Assembly: GCA_004017275.1 (NCBI GenBank)
Contig: SAKE01000002.1
Span: 392,757 to 456,756, forward strand
Length of the DNA: 64,000 nt
Origin: Mesorhizobium sp.
Lineage (GTDB): Bacteria; Pseudomonadota; Alphaproteobacteria; Rhizobiales; Rhizobiaceae
Direction: 5' to 3'
Positions 17,561 to 28,309 of this stretch are shown one piece after another. The notes below the pieces were generated by a model. It saw nothing but the letters and a program-made list of their open reading frames with translations. It made no database searches and was not told where the DNA came from. Within the stretch, counting starts at the first letter, position 1. Each line of letters starts with the position of its first letter. The translations under genes were made by a program, and so were the position numbers.

Positions 17561-17565
17561 CTGCC

Positions 17566-19182
17566 TCACTCCGCCGCCACCAGCCCGGCCATCTCGCGGT
17601 TCTTCATCAGCTTGTAGACGATGGAATCCATCAGCGCCTGGAACGAGGCGTCGATGATGTTTTCGGAAACGCCGACCGTCCACCAGCGCGCGCCGGTGCC
17701 GTCATGCGATTCGATCAGAACGCGGGTGATCGCCTCGGTCCCGCCATTGAGGATACGCACCTTGAAGTCGGCCAGCTCCATGTCGGCGATCTCGTTCTGG
17801 TATTTGCCGAGATCCTTGCGCAGCGCGATGTCCAGTGCGTTGACCGGGCCATGCCCTTCGGCAACCGACATCTTCTCCTCGCCGTCGACCAGCACTTTGA
17901 CGATCGCTTCGGACACCGTCTTCAACTGACCATTGGCGTCGAAGCGGCGCTCGACCATGCAGCGGAACGAGGTGACGTTGAAGAATTCCGGCAGGCCGTG
18001 CAGCATCTTGCGCGCCAACAGCTCGAAGCTGGCGTCGGCACCCTCATAGGCATAGCCCTCGGCCTCGCGTTCCTTGACCACTGATATCAGCGCGTCGAGC
18101 CGGTGATCGTCTTTCGGCACGTCGATGCCGCGCCGCTTCAGCTCGGCAAGGAAATTGGCCTTGCCGCCCTGGTCCGAAACCATGACGCGGCGGCGGTTGC
18201 CCACCGTTTCCGGGGGGACGTGCTCATAGGTCGCCGGTTCCTTGGCCAGTGCGGATGCATGGATGCCAGCCTTGGTAGCGAAGGCAGAGGCGCCGACATA
18301 GGGCGCCTGCGCTTCCGGGGCGCGATTCAAGAGTTCGTCGAACGCGCGGGACAGGCGCGAAATGCCGGTCAGCGCCTCGGTCGAAATGCCTGTCTCGAAA
18401 CGATCGGCGAAGGCCGGCTTCAACGCCAGAGTCGGTACGATCGAGATCAGGTTGGCGTTGCCGCAGCGCTCGCCGATGCCGTTGAGCGTGCCCTGGATCT
18501 GGCGCACACCGGCCTCGACCGCGGCAAATGAATTGGCGACCGCCTGGCCGGTGTCGTCATGGGCATGGATGCCGAGATGATTGCCTGAAATACCGGACGC
18601 AATAACCTTCTCGACGATGGCGCGGACTTCCGACGGCTGCGTGCCGCCATTGGTGTCGCACAGTACCACCCAGCGCGCGCCGGCATCGTAAGCGGTCCTG
18701 GCGCAGGCCAGCGCATAATCGGGATTGGCCTTGAAGCCGTCGAAGAAATGCTCGCAGTCGACCAGCGCCTCCTTGCCGGCGGCAATAGCCGCCTCGACGG
18801 AGGCCTTGATGGCGTCGAGGTTTTCTTCATTGGTGCAGCCGAGCGCGACACGGACATGGTAGTCCCAGCTCTTGGCGACGAAGCAGATGGCATCCGACTT
18901 CGATTGCACAAGTGACGCAAGCCCGGGATCGTTGGACGCCGATACCCCGACCCGCTTGGTCATGCCGAAGGCGACGAATTTGGCGCGCGACGTGCGTTTC
19001 TCCTGGAAGAAGGCTGTGTCGGTCGGATTGGCGCCGGGATAGCCGCCTTCGACATAATCGAGGCCGAAAGCGTCGAGTAGTTTCGCGATGGCGATCTTGT
19101 CCTCGACGGAAAAGTCGATCCCCGGCGTCTGCTGGCCATCGCGCAGGGTGGTGTCGAAGAGATAGAGACGCTGTTTTGTCAT
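17566..19182 (-). CDS. cimA: (R)-citramalate synthase
   Basis: The 538-residue enzyme belongs to the isopropylmalate/citramalate/homocitrate synthase family. It has the metal- and substrate-binding start LFDTTLRDGQQTPG, HAHDDTG with the metal-binding His pair, GTLNGIGERCGN, and a C-terminal regulatory domain (about 400-530). CimA condenses pyruvate with acetyl-CoA, giving a threonine-independent route to 2-oxobutyrate and isoleucine. The length and the VEGGYPGANPTD stretch favour CimA (TIGR00977) over LeuA. It leads a two-gene unit with the small protein at 17021. Confidence 0.9.
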   Translation of the reverse strand: MTKQRLYLFDTTLRDGQQTPGIDFSVEDKIAIAKLLDAFGLDYVEGGYPGANPTDTAFFQEKRTSRAKFVAFGMTKRVGVSASNDPGLASLVQSKSDAICFVAKSWDYHVRVALGCTNEENLDAIKASVEAAIAAGKEALVDCEHFFDGFKANPDYALACARTAYDAGARWVVLCDTNGGTQPSEVRAIVEKVIASGISGNHLGIHAHDDTGQAVANSFAAVEAGVRQIQGTLNGIGERCGNANLISIVPTLALKPAFADRFETGISTEALTGISRLSRAFDELLNRAPEAQAPYVGASAFATKAGIHASALAKEPATYEHVPPETVGNRRRVMVSDQGGKANFLAELKRRGIDVPKDDHRLDALISVVKEREAEGYAYEGADASFELLARKMLHGLPEFFNVTSFRCMVERRFDANGQLKTVSEAIVKVLVDGEEKMSVAEGHGPVNALDIALRKDLGKYQNEIADMELADFKVRILNGGTEAITRVLIESHDGTGARWWTVGVSENIIDASFQALMDSIVYKLMKNREMAGLVAAE

Positions 19183-19201
19183 TGTTGTGTGGGCGCTTGA
19201 A

Positions 19202-19362
19202 CGCCCCCCTCTGGCCTGCCGGCCATCTCCCCCTCAAGGAGGGAGATCGGCAGTTCGGAGGCCCCGCCATCTCTTGCGACGCCGAAATTTTGCGAAAGCC
19301 AAGACGAAGGCCAATCTCCCCCCTTGAGGGGGAGATGTCCGGCAGGACAGAGGGGGGTGCGA
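19202..19362. repeat. Palindromic repeat element, copy 4
   Basis: A copy of the dispersed element lies between cimA and the pip gene. Compared with copies 1 and 3 the arms are in the opposite order: CGCCCCCCTCTGG and CATCTCCCCCTCAAGGAGGG come first, and CTCCCCCCTTGAGGGGGAG and GGACAGAGGGGGG come last. The loop is unrelated to that of copies 1 to 3. Confidence 0.8.
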
Positions 19363-19369
19363 CTTGGCA

Positions 19370-20798
<1,429 letters not shown>

Positions 20799-20802
<4 letters not shown>

Positions 20803-21290
20803 GGCTTTTCCTTTGGCGGCCATTGTTCGGTGTCGTGGTCCGGATGCTGATAGGAGACGAGATCGGTCAGATAAGAGGCCGACGACACGTCGGCCATCGT
20901 CTCCTCGCCCGGCAATCGGGGAATCGTATCGACATAAGGCAGCTTTGCCTCGACACCCCACTGGATCAGCGGCACGATCTCCGCCGGATTGTCGAACGCG
21001 CCGATGGCGAGGCCAACACCATCCGGCGCGGTGAAGGTCAGCGGCGTGCCGCAATCGGCGCAAAAACCACGATCGACATGGTTTGAGGAGTGGAAGTATT
21101 TCGGCTCGCCGCGCGTCCAGTCGAGCCTGGCGCCGCGCACCGAAACCAGCGGCGCGTAAAACGAGCCGAATGCCTTCTGGCACATGCGGCAATGGCAGAC
21201 CGAAGCGTCGCCGAGCGCGCCCTCGACACGAAAGCGCACCGCGCCGCACTGGCAGCCGCCGGTGTAGACTGGCCGGTTGTCGAGGCTCAT
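20799..21290 (-). CDS. GFA-family protein B
   Basis: The 163-residue protein is a tandem paralogue of the next gene, with the same Cys motifs (CQCGAVRF, CHCRMCQ, CADCGTPL), the shared GSFYAPLV/GSFFGALV core and similar tails (QHPDHDTEQWP versus [11 protein letters not shown]). Tail similarity across full length indicates local duplication followed by divergence. The two overlap by 4 bp and are surely translated from one transcript. Both copies keep all zinc ligands. Confidence 0.85.
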
Positions 21291-21296
21291 CGCTGA

Positions 21297-21683
21297 TCAC
21301 TCCGGGGCATGGCAGACGGCCTCGACATTGTTGCCGTCGGGATCGAAGACGAAAGCGGCGTAGTAGTCCGGATGATAGTGCGGGCGAAGGCCAGGGCCAC
21401 CGTTGTCCTTGCCGCCGGCGGCAAGGGCGGCGGCATAAAATGTATCGACCTCGCCACGGCTGCGCGCGGTGAAGGCGACGTGCTGGTGATCTCGGGGCTT
21501 GTCCTTGCCCGTACTCAGCCAGAACACCGGCCGGTCACGGCCATAGCCGCCGACCTTGGCGCCGCCGGTGTATTCCTGCGGCACCATGTAGAGCAGCGCG
21601 GCACCAAGCGGGGCCATCGCCTTGTCATAGAACGCCTTCGAAGCGTCGAAATCGGCAACGGTGATGCCGAGATGATCGATCAT
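21297..21683 (-). CDS. VOC-family (glyoxalase-like) protein
   Basis: The 128-residue protein has one vicinal-oxygen-chelate module pair: MIDHLGITVADFDASKAFYDKA at the start and YYAAFVFDPDGNNVEAVCH at the end, supplying the His and Glu metal ligands. The family covers glyoxalases, dioxygenases and antibiotic-binding proteins; the substrate here is unknown. It overlaps the DUF559 gene by 4 bp and precedes the GFA pair by 6 bp. Clustering with GFA proteins hints at aldehyde or glutathione-adduct chemistry, which is inference. Confidence 0.85.
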   Translation of the reverse strand: MIDHLGITVADFDASKAFYDKAMAPLGAALLYMVPQEYTGGAKVGGYGRDRPVFWLSTGKDKPRDHQHVAFTARSRGEVDTFYAAALAAGGKDNGGPGLRPHYHPDYYAAFVFDPDGNNVEAVCHAPE

Positions 21684-22087
21684 GAGACGGACTCCCTTGC
21701 TGGTTCACCTGCCGACATTTCGGCACCGGCCAGGCCGGCCTCGATCACGATATGCTGGCAGACATTGTCGATATCGCGAATGATGTCGTCATTCCAGAAG
21801 CGCAGGATGGTCCAGCCGCTCGCCTTCAGATAAGCGCTTCGTGCTTCATCTCGTTGCAGATTTTCGCTATCAGCATGCTGGCTGCCATCTACCTCGACGA
21901 TGAGGTGATAGGACGAGCAAGCAAAGTCGACGATGTAAGGCCCGATCGGCACCTGCCGTCGAAAGCTCATCCCCATAAGCCGGTGAGCGCGCAACTCATT
22001 CCAAAGTTTCAACTCCGCATCGGTCATGACGCGACGCATGGATTTTGCATTCCTGCGATGTCGTTGCGGAACGAGATCGTGTCCCAT
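21680..22087 (-). CDS. DUF559 / endonuclease-fold protein
   Basis: The 135-residue protein matches the DUF559 family, which has a Vsr/restriction-endonuclease-like fold: AELKLWNELR, FRRQVPIGPYIVDFACSSYHLIVEVDGSQH and RDEARSAYLKASGWTILRFWNDDI. The Asp and Glu of IVDF and IVEVDG are the likely catalytic acids. The role is unproven, perhaps DNA repair or mobile-element related. I chose ATG 22087 over a TTG at 22108. It is the first gene of the overlapping run down to pip. Confidence 0.82.
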   Translation of the reverse strand: MGHDLVPQRHRRNAKSMRRVMTDAELKLWNELRAHRLMGMSFRRQVPIGPYIVDFACSSYHLIVEVDGSQHADSENLQRDEARSAYLKASGWTILRFWNDDIIRDIDNVCQHIVIEAGLAGAEMSAGEPARESVS

Positions 22088-22131
22088 CAAACAGCCCTTC
22101 GCCGGCAACTAGCGAAATCGGCGACTAGAGT

Positions 22132-22158
22132 CGATCTCCCCCCTTGCGGGGGAGATCG
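22132..22158. repeat. Half copy of the palindromic repeat element
   Basis: The sequence CGATCTCCCCCCTTGCGGGGGAGATCG is a near-perfect hairpin core of the dispersed element, here without the second arm and without the CAGAGGGGG segment. It lies between the DUF559 gene and cysS, both on the minus strand, and may end the cysS transcript. Confidence 0.7.
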
Positions 22159-22207
22159 GCTGTCACCAGCGTCTCCACCAACCTTGCAAAGGTGTTTCGC
22201 GCCGCCC

Positions 22208-23644
22208 TCACCGCTTCACCTCCCACGTCGTCACGCGTTCGCCCGTGACCGGATCCTTGCCGTCCTTCAACTGTATACCTTGTGCCAGCAGTTCGTCGCG
22301 GATGCGGTCGGCTTCGGTCCAGTTCTTGGCGGCGATGAATGCGAGACGCTTGGCGATGGCCTTGGCAACGTGGTCTTCGTCAACCTTCGCCGACGCAACA
22401 TCGAAGCCGAGGAACAGCAGCGATGTCTTCAGCGCAGCAGCGGCATCGTTGCCGTCCGCAGCCTCGCCGGCCAATTGGGTCAGGACCTGGAAGGCGGCAT
22501 AGGTGGCGAGATCGTCGGACAAGGCATCGATGATCTCCACGGGCACCTGCCCTGCCGTCGCCGGCGCGAGGTCCGCCGCCCGCTTCCATTTGCGCAGCAT
22601 GTTATCGGCCTCTTCCAGCTTGCGCACGGAAAAGTCGATCGGCTCGCGATAATGCGTCATCAGCATCGCCAGCCGCAGCACCTCGCCAGGCCATTTGCGG
22701 CCGCCAAACGTCTCGGTCTCCAAGAGTGCGTTGATCGAATAGAAATTGCCGAGGCTCTTCGACATCTTCTGCCCTTCGACCTGCAGGAAGCCATTGTGCA
22801 TCCAGATGTTGGCCATCACGTCGGTGCCGTGCGCGCAGCGCGACTGGGCGATCTCGTTCTCATGGTGCGGGAAGATGAGGTCGAGGCCGCCGCCATGGAT
22901 GTCGAAGACCTCGCCGAGATAGGCGGCCGACATCGCCGAGCACTCGATGTGCCAGCCCGGCCTGCCCCTGCCCCATGGCGAATTCCAGCCTGGTTCCTCC
23001 GGCGACGACAGCTTCCAGAGCACAAAATCGCCGGGGTTCTTCTTGTGCGCGTCGACGGCGACGCGTGCGCCGGCCTGTTGCTCATCAAGATTGCGCTTCG
23101 ATAGTTGGCCGTAGTCGGGCATCGACGCCGTGTCGAACAACACTTCGCCCGCGGCAACATATGCATGGCCGCGTTCGATGAGGCTTTGAATCAAGGTGAT
23201 CATGTCGACCTTGCCGTCGGCGCGAGGCTCGACGAATTCGGTGGCGCGCGGCTCGACCGTCGGCTCCAAGCAGCCGAGAACCGTGACATCCCTGTGGAAC
23301 TGATCGGCGGTCTTTTCGGTGACCCGCCGGATCGCCTCGTTCAACGAAAGCGTGCCGGAAGCGATCTCGCCGCCGAAATCCCGCAGGGCGCGCGCGTTGA
23401 TCTTGTCGTCGACGTCTGTGATGTTGCGCACATAGGTGACGTGCGTCTGCCCGTAGAGATGGCGCAGCAAGCGGAACAGCACGTCGAAGACGATGACGGG
23501 TCGGGCGTTGCCGATATGGGCAAAGTCGTAGACCGTCGGGCCGCAGACATACATGCGCACATTGTCCGGATCGATAGGGACGAAATCCTCTTTCGTCCGC
23601 GTTAGCGTGTTGTAGAGGCGCAGGCCCTGCGATGCGTCAGACAT
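22208..23644 (-). CDS. cysS: Cysteinyl-tRNA synthetase
   Basis: The 478-residue class I synthetase charges tRNA-Cys. It has the HIGH-type motif [11 protein letters not shown] near residue 38, [10 protein letters not shown] with the zinc-binding Cys, the second zinc region GWHIECSAM, the KMSKS loop (KMSKSLGNF) and a helical C-terminal anticodon-binding domain. Length and motif order are normal. It is a single gene on the minus strand, with a long upstream gap that should hold its promoter. Confidence 0.95.
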   Translation of the reverse strand: MSDASQGLRLYNTLTRTKEDFVPIDPDNVRMYVCGPTVYDFAHIGNARPVIVFDVLFRLLRHLYGQTHVTYVRNITDVDDKINARALRDFGGEIASGTLSLNEAIRRVTEKTADQFHRDVTVLGCLEPTVEPRATEFVEPRADGKVDMITLIQSLIERGHAYVAAGEVLFDTASMPDYGQLSKRNLDEQQAGARVAVDAHKKNPGDFVLWKLSSPEEPGWNSPWGRGRPGWHIECSAMSAAYLGEVFDIHGGGLDLIFPHHENEIAQSRCAHGTDVMANIWMHNGFLQVEGQKMSKSLGNFYSINALLETETFGGRKWPGEVLRLAMLMTHYREPIDFSVRKLEEADNMLRKWKRAADLAPATAGQVPVEIIDALSDDLATYAAFQVLTQLAGEAADGNDAAAALKTSLLFLGFDVASAKVDEDHVAKAIAKRLAFIAAKNWTEADRIRDELLAQGIQLKDGKDPVTGERVTTWEVKR

Positions 23645-24036
23645 TCGTGCCTTCCCGGTTCAGAACTCAATTTGAATGGAGCCAGCCCTGCGCGAAACGC
23701 AAATCAAGCTCCAGCCTGCTGGCCGGGGCGTTTGTCCAATCTGGGGAAAGATGAGGCGAAAACGTCCGGACCAGCGCGAGGCTAGCCAATAATGCAAATG
23801 CCACAAATGGCGAAAGACGTTTTCATGGGCGGCTTTATCGCCTTGGCTTGTGTTGCCGTCAAGTCGCAAGTTTCGGCAAAAACGTCGCTGGATCACAGGT
23901 AATGACTCGCTGAAACATTTTATTAAACATGTCGGCACAGTCATGAAACATTCGCCGGCTAGATCAGCAGGCGTCACGATTTGGTCAGAATCGGCCACCA
24001 AACGCAGACACGAAAATGTTATCTGGGAAGAGAGAC
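23645..24036. other. Intergenic region upstream of cysS and of the 51-residue protein
   Basis: This 392-bp divergent gap holds the cysS promoter on the left and the promoter of the small plus-strand gene on the right. Its right half is AT-rich (around CATTTTATTAAACATG). I see no convincing gene; the minus-strand open frame across it has poor composition. No RNA gene or named operator was recognised. Confidence 0.5.
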
Positions 24037-24192
24037 ATGCCTCGCAGCAAGCAGGAATCCAACCGCGCCAAGCAACCCGCGCTGGCCAACCACTATCGCG
24101 CAATCGGCCCGGCCGCGATCGTTGCCGCCCTCCTCCACACCGCGAAGAAGAAAAAGCCGGCACAGAAGATCGTGTCGCCCCGCGCTGCCTGA
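24037..24192 (+). CDS. Conserved small protein (51 residues)
   Basis: The frame starts MPRSKQESNRAKQPALANHY and ends at TGA 24190-24192. A good ribosome site (GGGAAGAGAG) lies just before the ATG. The sequence has a basic polar head, a short hydrophobic centre (RAIGPAAIVAALLH) and a Lys-rich tail (KKKKPAQK). I recall similar short proteins with an ANHY...AIG core in other Rhizobiales, which cannot be checked here. Function unknown; the basic character could suit nucleic-acid or membrane contact. Confidence 0.6.
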   Translation: MPRSKQESNRAKQPALANHYRAIGPAAIVAALLHTAKKKKPAQKIVSPRAA

Positions 24193-24260
24193 AGCGGGTA
24201 CGGCGGCACCAAGGCGCCAGGCAAAAAGGCGCTGACATGCGCCGCTGAAGAACAGTTCAG

Positions 24261-25022
24261 CTAGAACAACGTCATCTGACTGTCGTCCGCGCCCGGCTTC
24301 TGGCGCTTGACCTTCTCGGGCTCCGTCCCGATCTCGCCCCGCTGCTGAATTTCCGGTCCAGTGTTGGCGACCTTGTTGACGAGGTCGGAGACGGGGATTG
24401 CCTCGAAGAAATCGAGCTGTGCCGGCCGCAGCAGGTCGGCGACATCGCGCGGTTCGAGCGTGCGGCAATCCAGCCAGCGGGCGAAATCCTCGGGGTCGAT
24501 CACCACCGGCATGCGGTCGTGGATGTGCGCGATGTCGGCATTGGCGCTGATGGTCAGGATGGCGCCGGTATCCATCTCCGAGCCGCCCGGCTCGGCATAG
24601 GTCTCGATCAGGCCGGCAAAGGCGATCAACCCGCCATGCCTGGGCCGGATCCAGTAGGGTTGCCCCTTCTTGCCGCCGGTTTGCCGCCATTCGTAAAAGC
24701 CTGACGCCGGCACCAGAGCGCGGCGATGGCGCATGGCGGCTTTGAACGACGCCTTTTCGGCGGCCCCTTCGGAGCGCGCGTTGAACAGCAGCGGAAACTC
24801 CCTGGTATCCTTGACCCAAGTGGGGATGAGCCCCCAGCGCACCAGCATCGGCTGACGGTCGGGCAGGTTAGAACCCGGCCCCCGCGGAGCGCCGGCGACC
24901 GCCGTCAGGATCGGCTGCGTCGGCGCGATGTTGTAGCGCGCCGGGAAATCATCAAGCCCCGCCACGTCCAGAAAGGCGGCGGTCTGATCCGGTGTCGCGG
25001 TCAAGGCAAAACGTCCGCACAT
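24261..25022 (-). CDS. SOS response-associated peptidase (SRAP/YedK, HMCES-like)
   Basis: The 253-residue protein begins MCGRFALT, so Cys2 becomes the N-terminal catalytic residue that forms a DNA-protein crosslink with abasic sites in single-stranded DNA. The other active-site blocks are present: FNARSEGAAEK (Asn), RRALVPASGFYEW (Glu) and IHDRMPVV (His). I set the start at ATG 25022, because any extension would bury Cys2. The ending (PGADDSQMTLF) is a plausible partner-binding tail. It is divergent from a NUDIX hydrolase. Confidence 0.93.
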   Translation of the reverse strand: MCGRFALTATPDQTAAFLDVAGLDDFPARYNIAPTQPILTAVAGAPRGPGSNLPDRQPMLVRWGLIPTWVKDTREFPLLFNARSEGAAEKASFKAAMRHRRALVPASGFYEWRQTGGKKGQPYWIRPRHGGLIAFAGLIETYAEPGGSEMDTGAILTISANADIAHIHDRMPVVIDPEDFARWLDCRTLEPRDVADLLRPAQLDFFEAIPVSDLVNKVANTGPEIQQRGEIGTEPEKVKRQKPGADDSQMTLF

Positions 25023-25169
25023 GGTCGATTGGTGCCTTCCGAATGATTTGGCCGAATGGTTCGGTCGAATGGTTTGAAAGTGGCGATGGAACCGGCGTTG
25101 CGCAACCGTTAAAGCTTGCCCATGCTGGCGGTCCACAACGGACCTGCCTTCACGCCTGATCGGGAAACC

Positions 25170-25604
25170 ATGAACGACGCGCGCAAGACACTTCCAGCAG
25201 TCTCGGTCGCCGTTGTACGCGCAGACACCGTGCTTCTGGTCAAGCGAGCGCGGCAGCCATCACAGGGGCTCTACGCCTTTCCAGGCGGTAAGGTCGAGGC
25301 CGGCGAAACGCTACGGGATGCCGCTGAGCGGGAATTGCTGGAAGAGACCGGCTTGCGGGCCACCGATTACCGCCCGCTTCGGGAAATCCACATCGACGGC
25401 AGGGACGACGACCATCCGGTCGATTATCTCCTCACGGTCTTCGGCGCCGCCTATGCCGGAGGCGAAGCGGTGGCCAGCGACGACGCCGAGACGGCGGCCT
25501 TCTATACGCTCAGCGAGATGGTGGCGCTGCCGCTTGCGGACTCGGTGTTCGAGGTCGCCGAAGAGTTGTTGAATCCCGGCGGAAGCGGCGGGCCGCAGTC
25601 CTGA
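25170..25604 (+). CDS. NUDIX hydrolase
   Basis: The 144-residue protein contains a complete Nudix box, G-x5-E-x7-REUXEEXGU (GGKVEAGETLRDAAERELLEETGL read with one expected spacing), in the position typical of MutT/ADP-ribose-pyrophosphatase-like enzymes. They cleave nucleoside diphosphates linked to another moiety. I chose the ATG at 25170, preceded by CGGGAAA, instead of an in-frame ATG at 25116. The next gene begins 42 bp downstream. Substrate unknown. Confidence 0.88.
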   Translation: MNDARKTLPAVSVAVVRADTVLLVKRARQPSQGLYAFPGGKVEAGETLRDAAERELLEETGLRATDYRPLREIHIDGRDDDHPVDYLLTVFGAAYAGGEAVASDDAETAAFYTLSEMVALPLADSVFEVAEELLNPGGSGGPQS

Positions 25605-25646
25605 AAATCGCCTTGCGGGTGACAAATTGTTTCGCCACAAAGGCTT

Positions 25647-26024
25647 ATGAACCGCCTCTCTCCATTCCTCGCCGCATGTCTGGCCGTCAGCATGGCCGTC
25701 TCGGCACGGCCTGCGCTCAGCGCCGGGTCGCCATTCGAGCCTGGGCTGATGCGGCTGGCGGAAGTTCTGGGATCGCTGCATTTCCTGCGCAATTTGTGCG
25801 GCGAGAAGGGTGACCAGTGGCGTGTCGAAATGCAGAAGCTGCTTGATTCGGAAAATCCGGACGCCGAGCGGCGCGCCCGTTTCATCGCCAGCTTCAACCG
25901 CGGCTACCGTTCCTTCGGCGGCACTTACACGCGGTGCACCCCTTCGGCGACCGAAGCCATCGGCCGTTACATGAAGGAAGGCGAGACACTCTCGCGCGAC
26001 ATCGCCTCGCGTTACGGGAACTAG
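25647..26024 (+). CDS. TIGR02301-family secreted protein
   Basis: The 125-residue protein has a clear signal peptide (about residues 1-26, cleavage near ALSAG) followed by a small domain with LAEVLGSLHFLRNLCG, WRVEMQKLLD, RRARFIASFNRGYRSF and a conserved cysteine pair. This matches the TIGR02301 family, known only from alphaproteobacteria, with no assigned function. It is expected in the periplasm. It follows the NUDIX gene and may be co-transcribed with it. Confidence 0.8.
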   Translation: MNRLSPFLAACLAVSMAVSARPALSAGSPFEPGLMRLAEVLGSLHFLRNLCGEKGDQWRVEMQKLLDSENPDAERRARFIASFNRGYRSFGGTYTRCTPSATEAIGRYMKEGETLSRDIASRYGN

Positions 26025-26385
26025 GCATTTCGAGCTGCTCATCAACAACTATCCGCACCATTGCTGGTGACAGCCGATATATCCGGCTTGTGCCATGCGA
26101 TATCTTGGTGCAATCCTCATGTGGCGCTTCTGCAACAGTATTAACGAAACCTTACCGCGCGAATGCGGAATTAACTCAAACTGAAGGTTTTCGCCCCGCG
26201 GGCCGCCCTAATCGGCTAAGTTTGACCCGAGTTGAACGCAACTTCGCACAAGGCAATCCGGCTTTGTAAAAGACGATCAAAAAAATGTCGTATTTACAAA
26301 TACTTAATTGACCTTGCGTGTGAAATGAACAGATCAAGCCTGATCCGCATCGACGGATCGCCGCTTGAAAGGGTGGACATCGCAT
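26025..26385. other. AT-rich intergenic region
   Basis: A 361-bp gap separates two plus-strand genes. Around 26110-26320 it is clearly poorer in GC than its neighbours and contains a small perfect hairpin GTATTT-AC-AAATAC (26291-26304). It is suitable as a promoter region for the gene at 26386. No coding frame or RNA gene was recognised. Confidence 0.5.
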
Positions 26386-26643
26386 ATGGAACATGGTGTC
26401 AACGACATCGACGCGCTGGTCAGGGAAGAGAAGCGCCTGACCGCCGTGGAAAGCCACAGCGAGGCCTGGGCGGAAGGTCTCTCCGCCGGCATAGAGCCCG
26501 AGATCATTGCCGAAGCAGCGCTCGAAACCGCCTTCGGCGAAATGTTGCGTGCCAATGGCGAGACCTCGGCCCTTGCCCTGCTCGACCGTATGCGTGAAAA
26601 GGTGATTGCTGGCGCCTTCGAACCCGAACGGCTGCGGCACTGA
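26386..26643 (+). CDS. Small hypothetical helical protein
   Basis: The 85-residue acidic protein (MEHGVNDIDALVREEKRL...) is predicted from its residue pattern to be nearly all helix, with no signal or membrane segment. I do not recognise a family. I use the ATG at 26386 rather than an upstream TTG. It stands alone, 70 bp before the secreted protein at 26714. Confidence 0.55.
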   Translation: MEHGVNDIDALVREEKRLTAVESHSEAWAEGLSAGIEPEIIAEAALETAFGEMLRANGETSALALLDRMREKVIAGAFEPERLRH

Positions 26644-26713
26644 ACCGACCTCCGGTTCTTTGACGGCAACATGCCGCTCGGGCGTCATGCCCGGAAGCAG
26701 GGAGAAACGGGCA

Positions 26714-27502
26714 GTGAATTTTTCGATGTCAGGCAAGCCGCGTGGCTTGGTCCTCTGCATCTCCTTCGCTGCTAGCTGTGCCGCGATTCCCCTGGTTGTG
26801 TGTCTCGCGAGCAGTCCCGCTTATGCGCTAAGCGAAATCAAGCGCGAAGAGCTCCCCCCAACAGTAACGCCGCCGGCGGACGACGACATGTCGCCGCCGG
26901 GAAGCACCGTGCCAATGCCCAACCCGGTTGGAACGCCGCCTCCGACCAGTCAGCCAGCCGCTCCTGCCGAAGCCGAGCCGGGCAGCCCAGCGGATGGCGG
27001 CGTGACCAGACCGCGCGTCGATCCGGACACGCCGGCACCCGAGGTTGTCTACGATCTCGGCAAACTGCCGGAACCGGTACGGCGCATGCACGACCTGATC
27101 GTCGAGATATGCAAGGGCGGCGACATCGAAAAGCTGCGGCCCTTGATCGGCACGGGCGACAGCATGACGCAAATATCGCTGACCGATATTGACGGCGACG
27201 CCATCGCCTTCCTCAAGGGCCTCTCCGGCGATCCGGATGGCCAGGAGATCCTGGCCATCCTTGAGGAGGTGCTCAATGCCGGTTATGTCCACCTCGATGC
27301 CGGCAAGCCGGAAGAACTCTATGTGTGGCCATATTTCTTCGCCCTGCCGTTGGACAAGCTGGACGCCAAGCAGCGGGTCGAACTGTTCAAGATCGTCACC
27401 GCTGGCGACTTCGACGACATGAAGCAGTTCGGCGCCTATATCTTCTATCGCGTCGGCATCACGCCCACTGGGCAGTGGACGTTCTTCGTCGCCGGGGATT
27501 GA
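26714..27502 (+). CDS. Exported hypothetical protein with Pro-rich linker
   Basis: The 262-residue protein has a signal peptide (hydrophobic stretch about 14-35, cleavage after PAYA), a Pro/Thr-rich linker (about 45-110) and a C-terminal domain (about 115-260, DLGKLPEPVRRMHDLIVEICKGGDIEKL ... YIFYRVGITPTGQW). I chose the GTG at 26714 because AGGGAGAAA lies 7-9 bases upstream; an ATG four codons later is possible. The C-terminal domain resembles hypothetical rhizobial periplasmic proteins, with no known function. Confidence 0.68.
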   Translation: MNFSMSGKPRGLVLCISFAASCAAIPLVVCLASSPAYALSEIKREELPPTVTPPADDDMSPPGSTVPMPNPVGTPPPTSQPAAPAEAEPGSPADGGVTRPRVDPDTPAPEVVYDLGKLPEPVRRMHDLIVEICKGGDIEKLRPLIGTGDSMTQISLTDIDGDAIAFLKGLSGDPDGQEILAILEEVLNAGYVHLDAGKPEELYVWPYFFALPLDKLDAKQRVELFKIVTAGDFDDMKQFGAYIFYRVGITPTGQWTFFVAGD

Positions 27503-27512
27503 ACTCCGCCCG

Positions 27513-28241
27513 CTATCGACGCGGTCGCTCGTCGATTTCGGCATCCGGCCATATGCGAGCGCCCTCCTCTCGAAGAACCGAGATCGCATCGGCTGCCACG
27601 CTGGCGTCCATTTGCAGGACGTCGGCTGAGTTGCGTAGCTCTTCCTTGTCCTGAAGCTTGTTCACCACCCACGCGACCTTGCGGCGAATGTCTGTCCCGT
27701 AAGCGGTTTGCGCCTTGCCAAGCGCCTCGATCGGGATTTCGCCATAGGCGCCAATCAACATTCCAAGATCGATAGCATCGCGATATGCGGTTGCGCGGTC
27801 CTGACATCGATCGGCATTGGCCAGCAGCTTTTCGGCAAACATGTCCGCGGGAACAAGGGTGGATACATTCAGATCGTGATCGTAATGGCCCTGCAGTTTG
27901 ATGCGCCCTTCGCGGATAATCTCGAATCTGATCGATTGGCCCTTCAATCGCACAATCGTCCTCAATCCATATTGATCGATCTGGAAATCCCGAACAGCCT
28001 CAACGGGATCGGGAAAAAACGCCTTGACGCCACGTTCGGCCGCACAGGTCCGCAGCTCGCGATAGCCGTCGGCGTCGGCACACAAGAAGTCGACATCCAG
28101 CGACCGCCGGTATTCACCAAACTTCATGACAATCGCCGTCCCGCCGCCGAACCAACACTGGTTCGCGGTCAGGAAACGCCGGTCCATCAACCCGAGGGCT
28201 TCGGCAATGATCCGATGTTCAGGCTTCTTGAATTTCGTCAT
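27513..28241 (-). CDS. AbiEii/AbiGii-type nucleotidyltransferase (putative toxin)
   Basis: The 242-residue protein has the nucleotidyltransferase core of the AbiEii/DUF1814 group: GGGTAIVMK (32-40) followed by SLDVDFL with Asp49 and Asp51 as likely metal ligands, and a downstream DMFAEKLLANADR helix with a conserved lysine. AbiEii proteins are toxins that transfer nucleotides onto RNA and act in abortive infection. The usual cognate antitoxin (AbiEi, about 200 residues) is absent; a 75-residue ORF lies 68 bp upstream on the same strand. Confidence 0.8.
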   Translation of the reverse strand: MTKFKKPEHRIIAEALGLMDRRFLTANQCWFGGGTAIVMKFGEYRRSLDVDFLCADADGYRELRTCAAERGVKAFFPDPVEAVRDFQIDQYGLRTIVRLKGQSIRFEIIREGRIKLQGHYDHDLNVSTLVPADMFAEKLLANADRCQDRATAYRDAIDLGMLIGAYGEIPIEALGKAQTAYGTDIRRKVAWVVNKLQDKEELRNSADVLQMDASVAADAISVLREEGARIWPDAEIDERPRR

Positions 28242-28309
28242 GATTTCCGCTCGCGGTGTCCTGTTGATGTTCCATCTGCGAGGTAAGGATCAGGACAGCG
28301 AAACGAACT

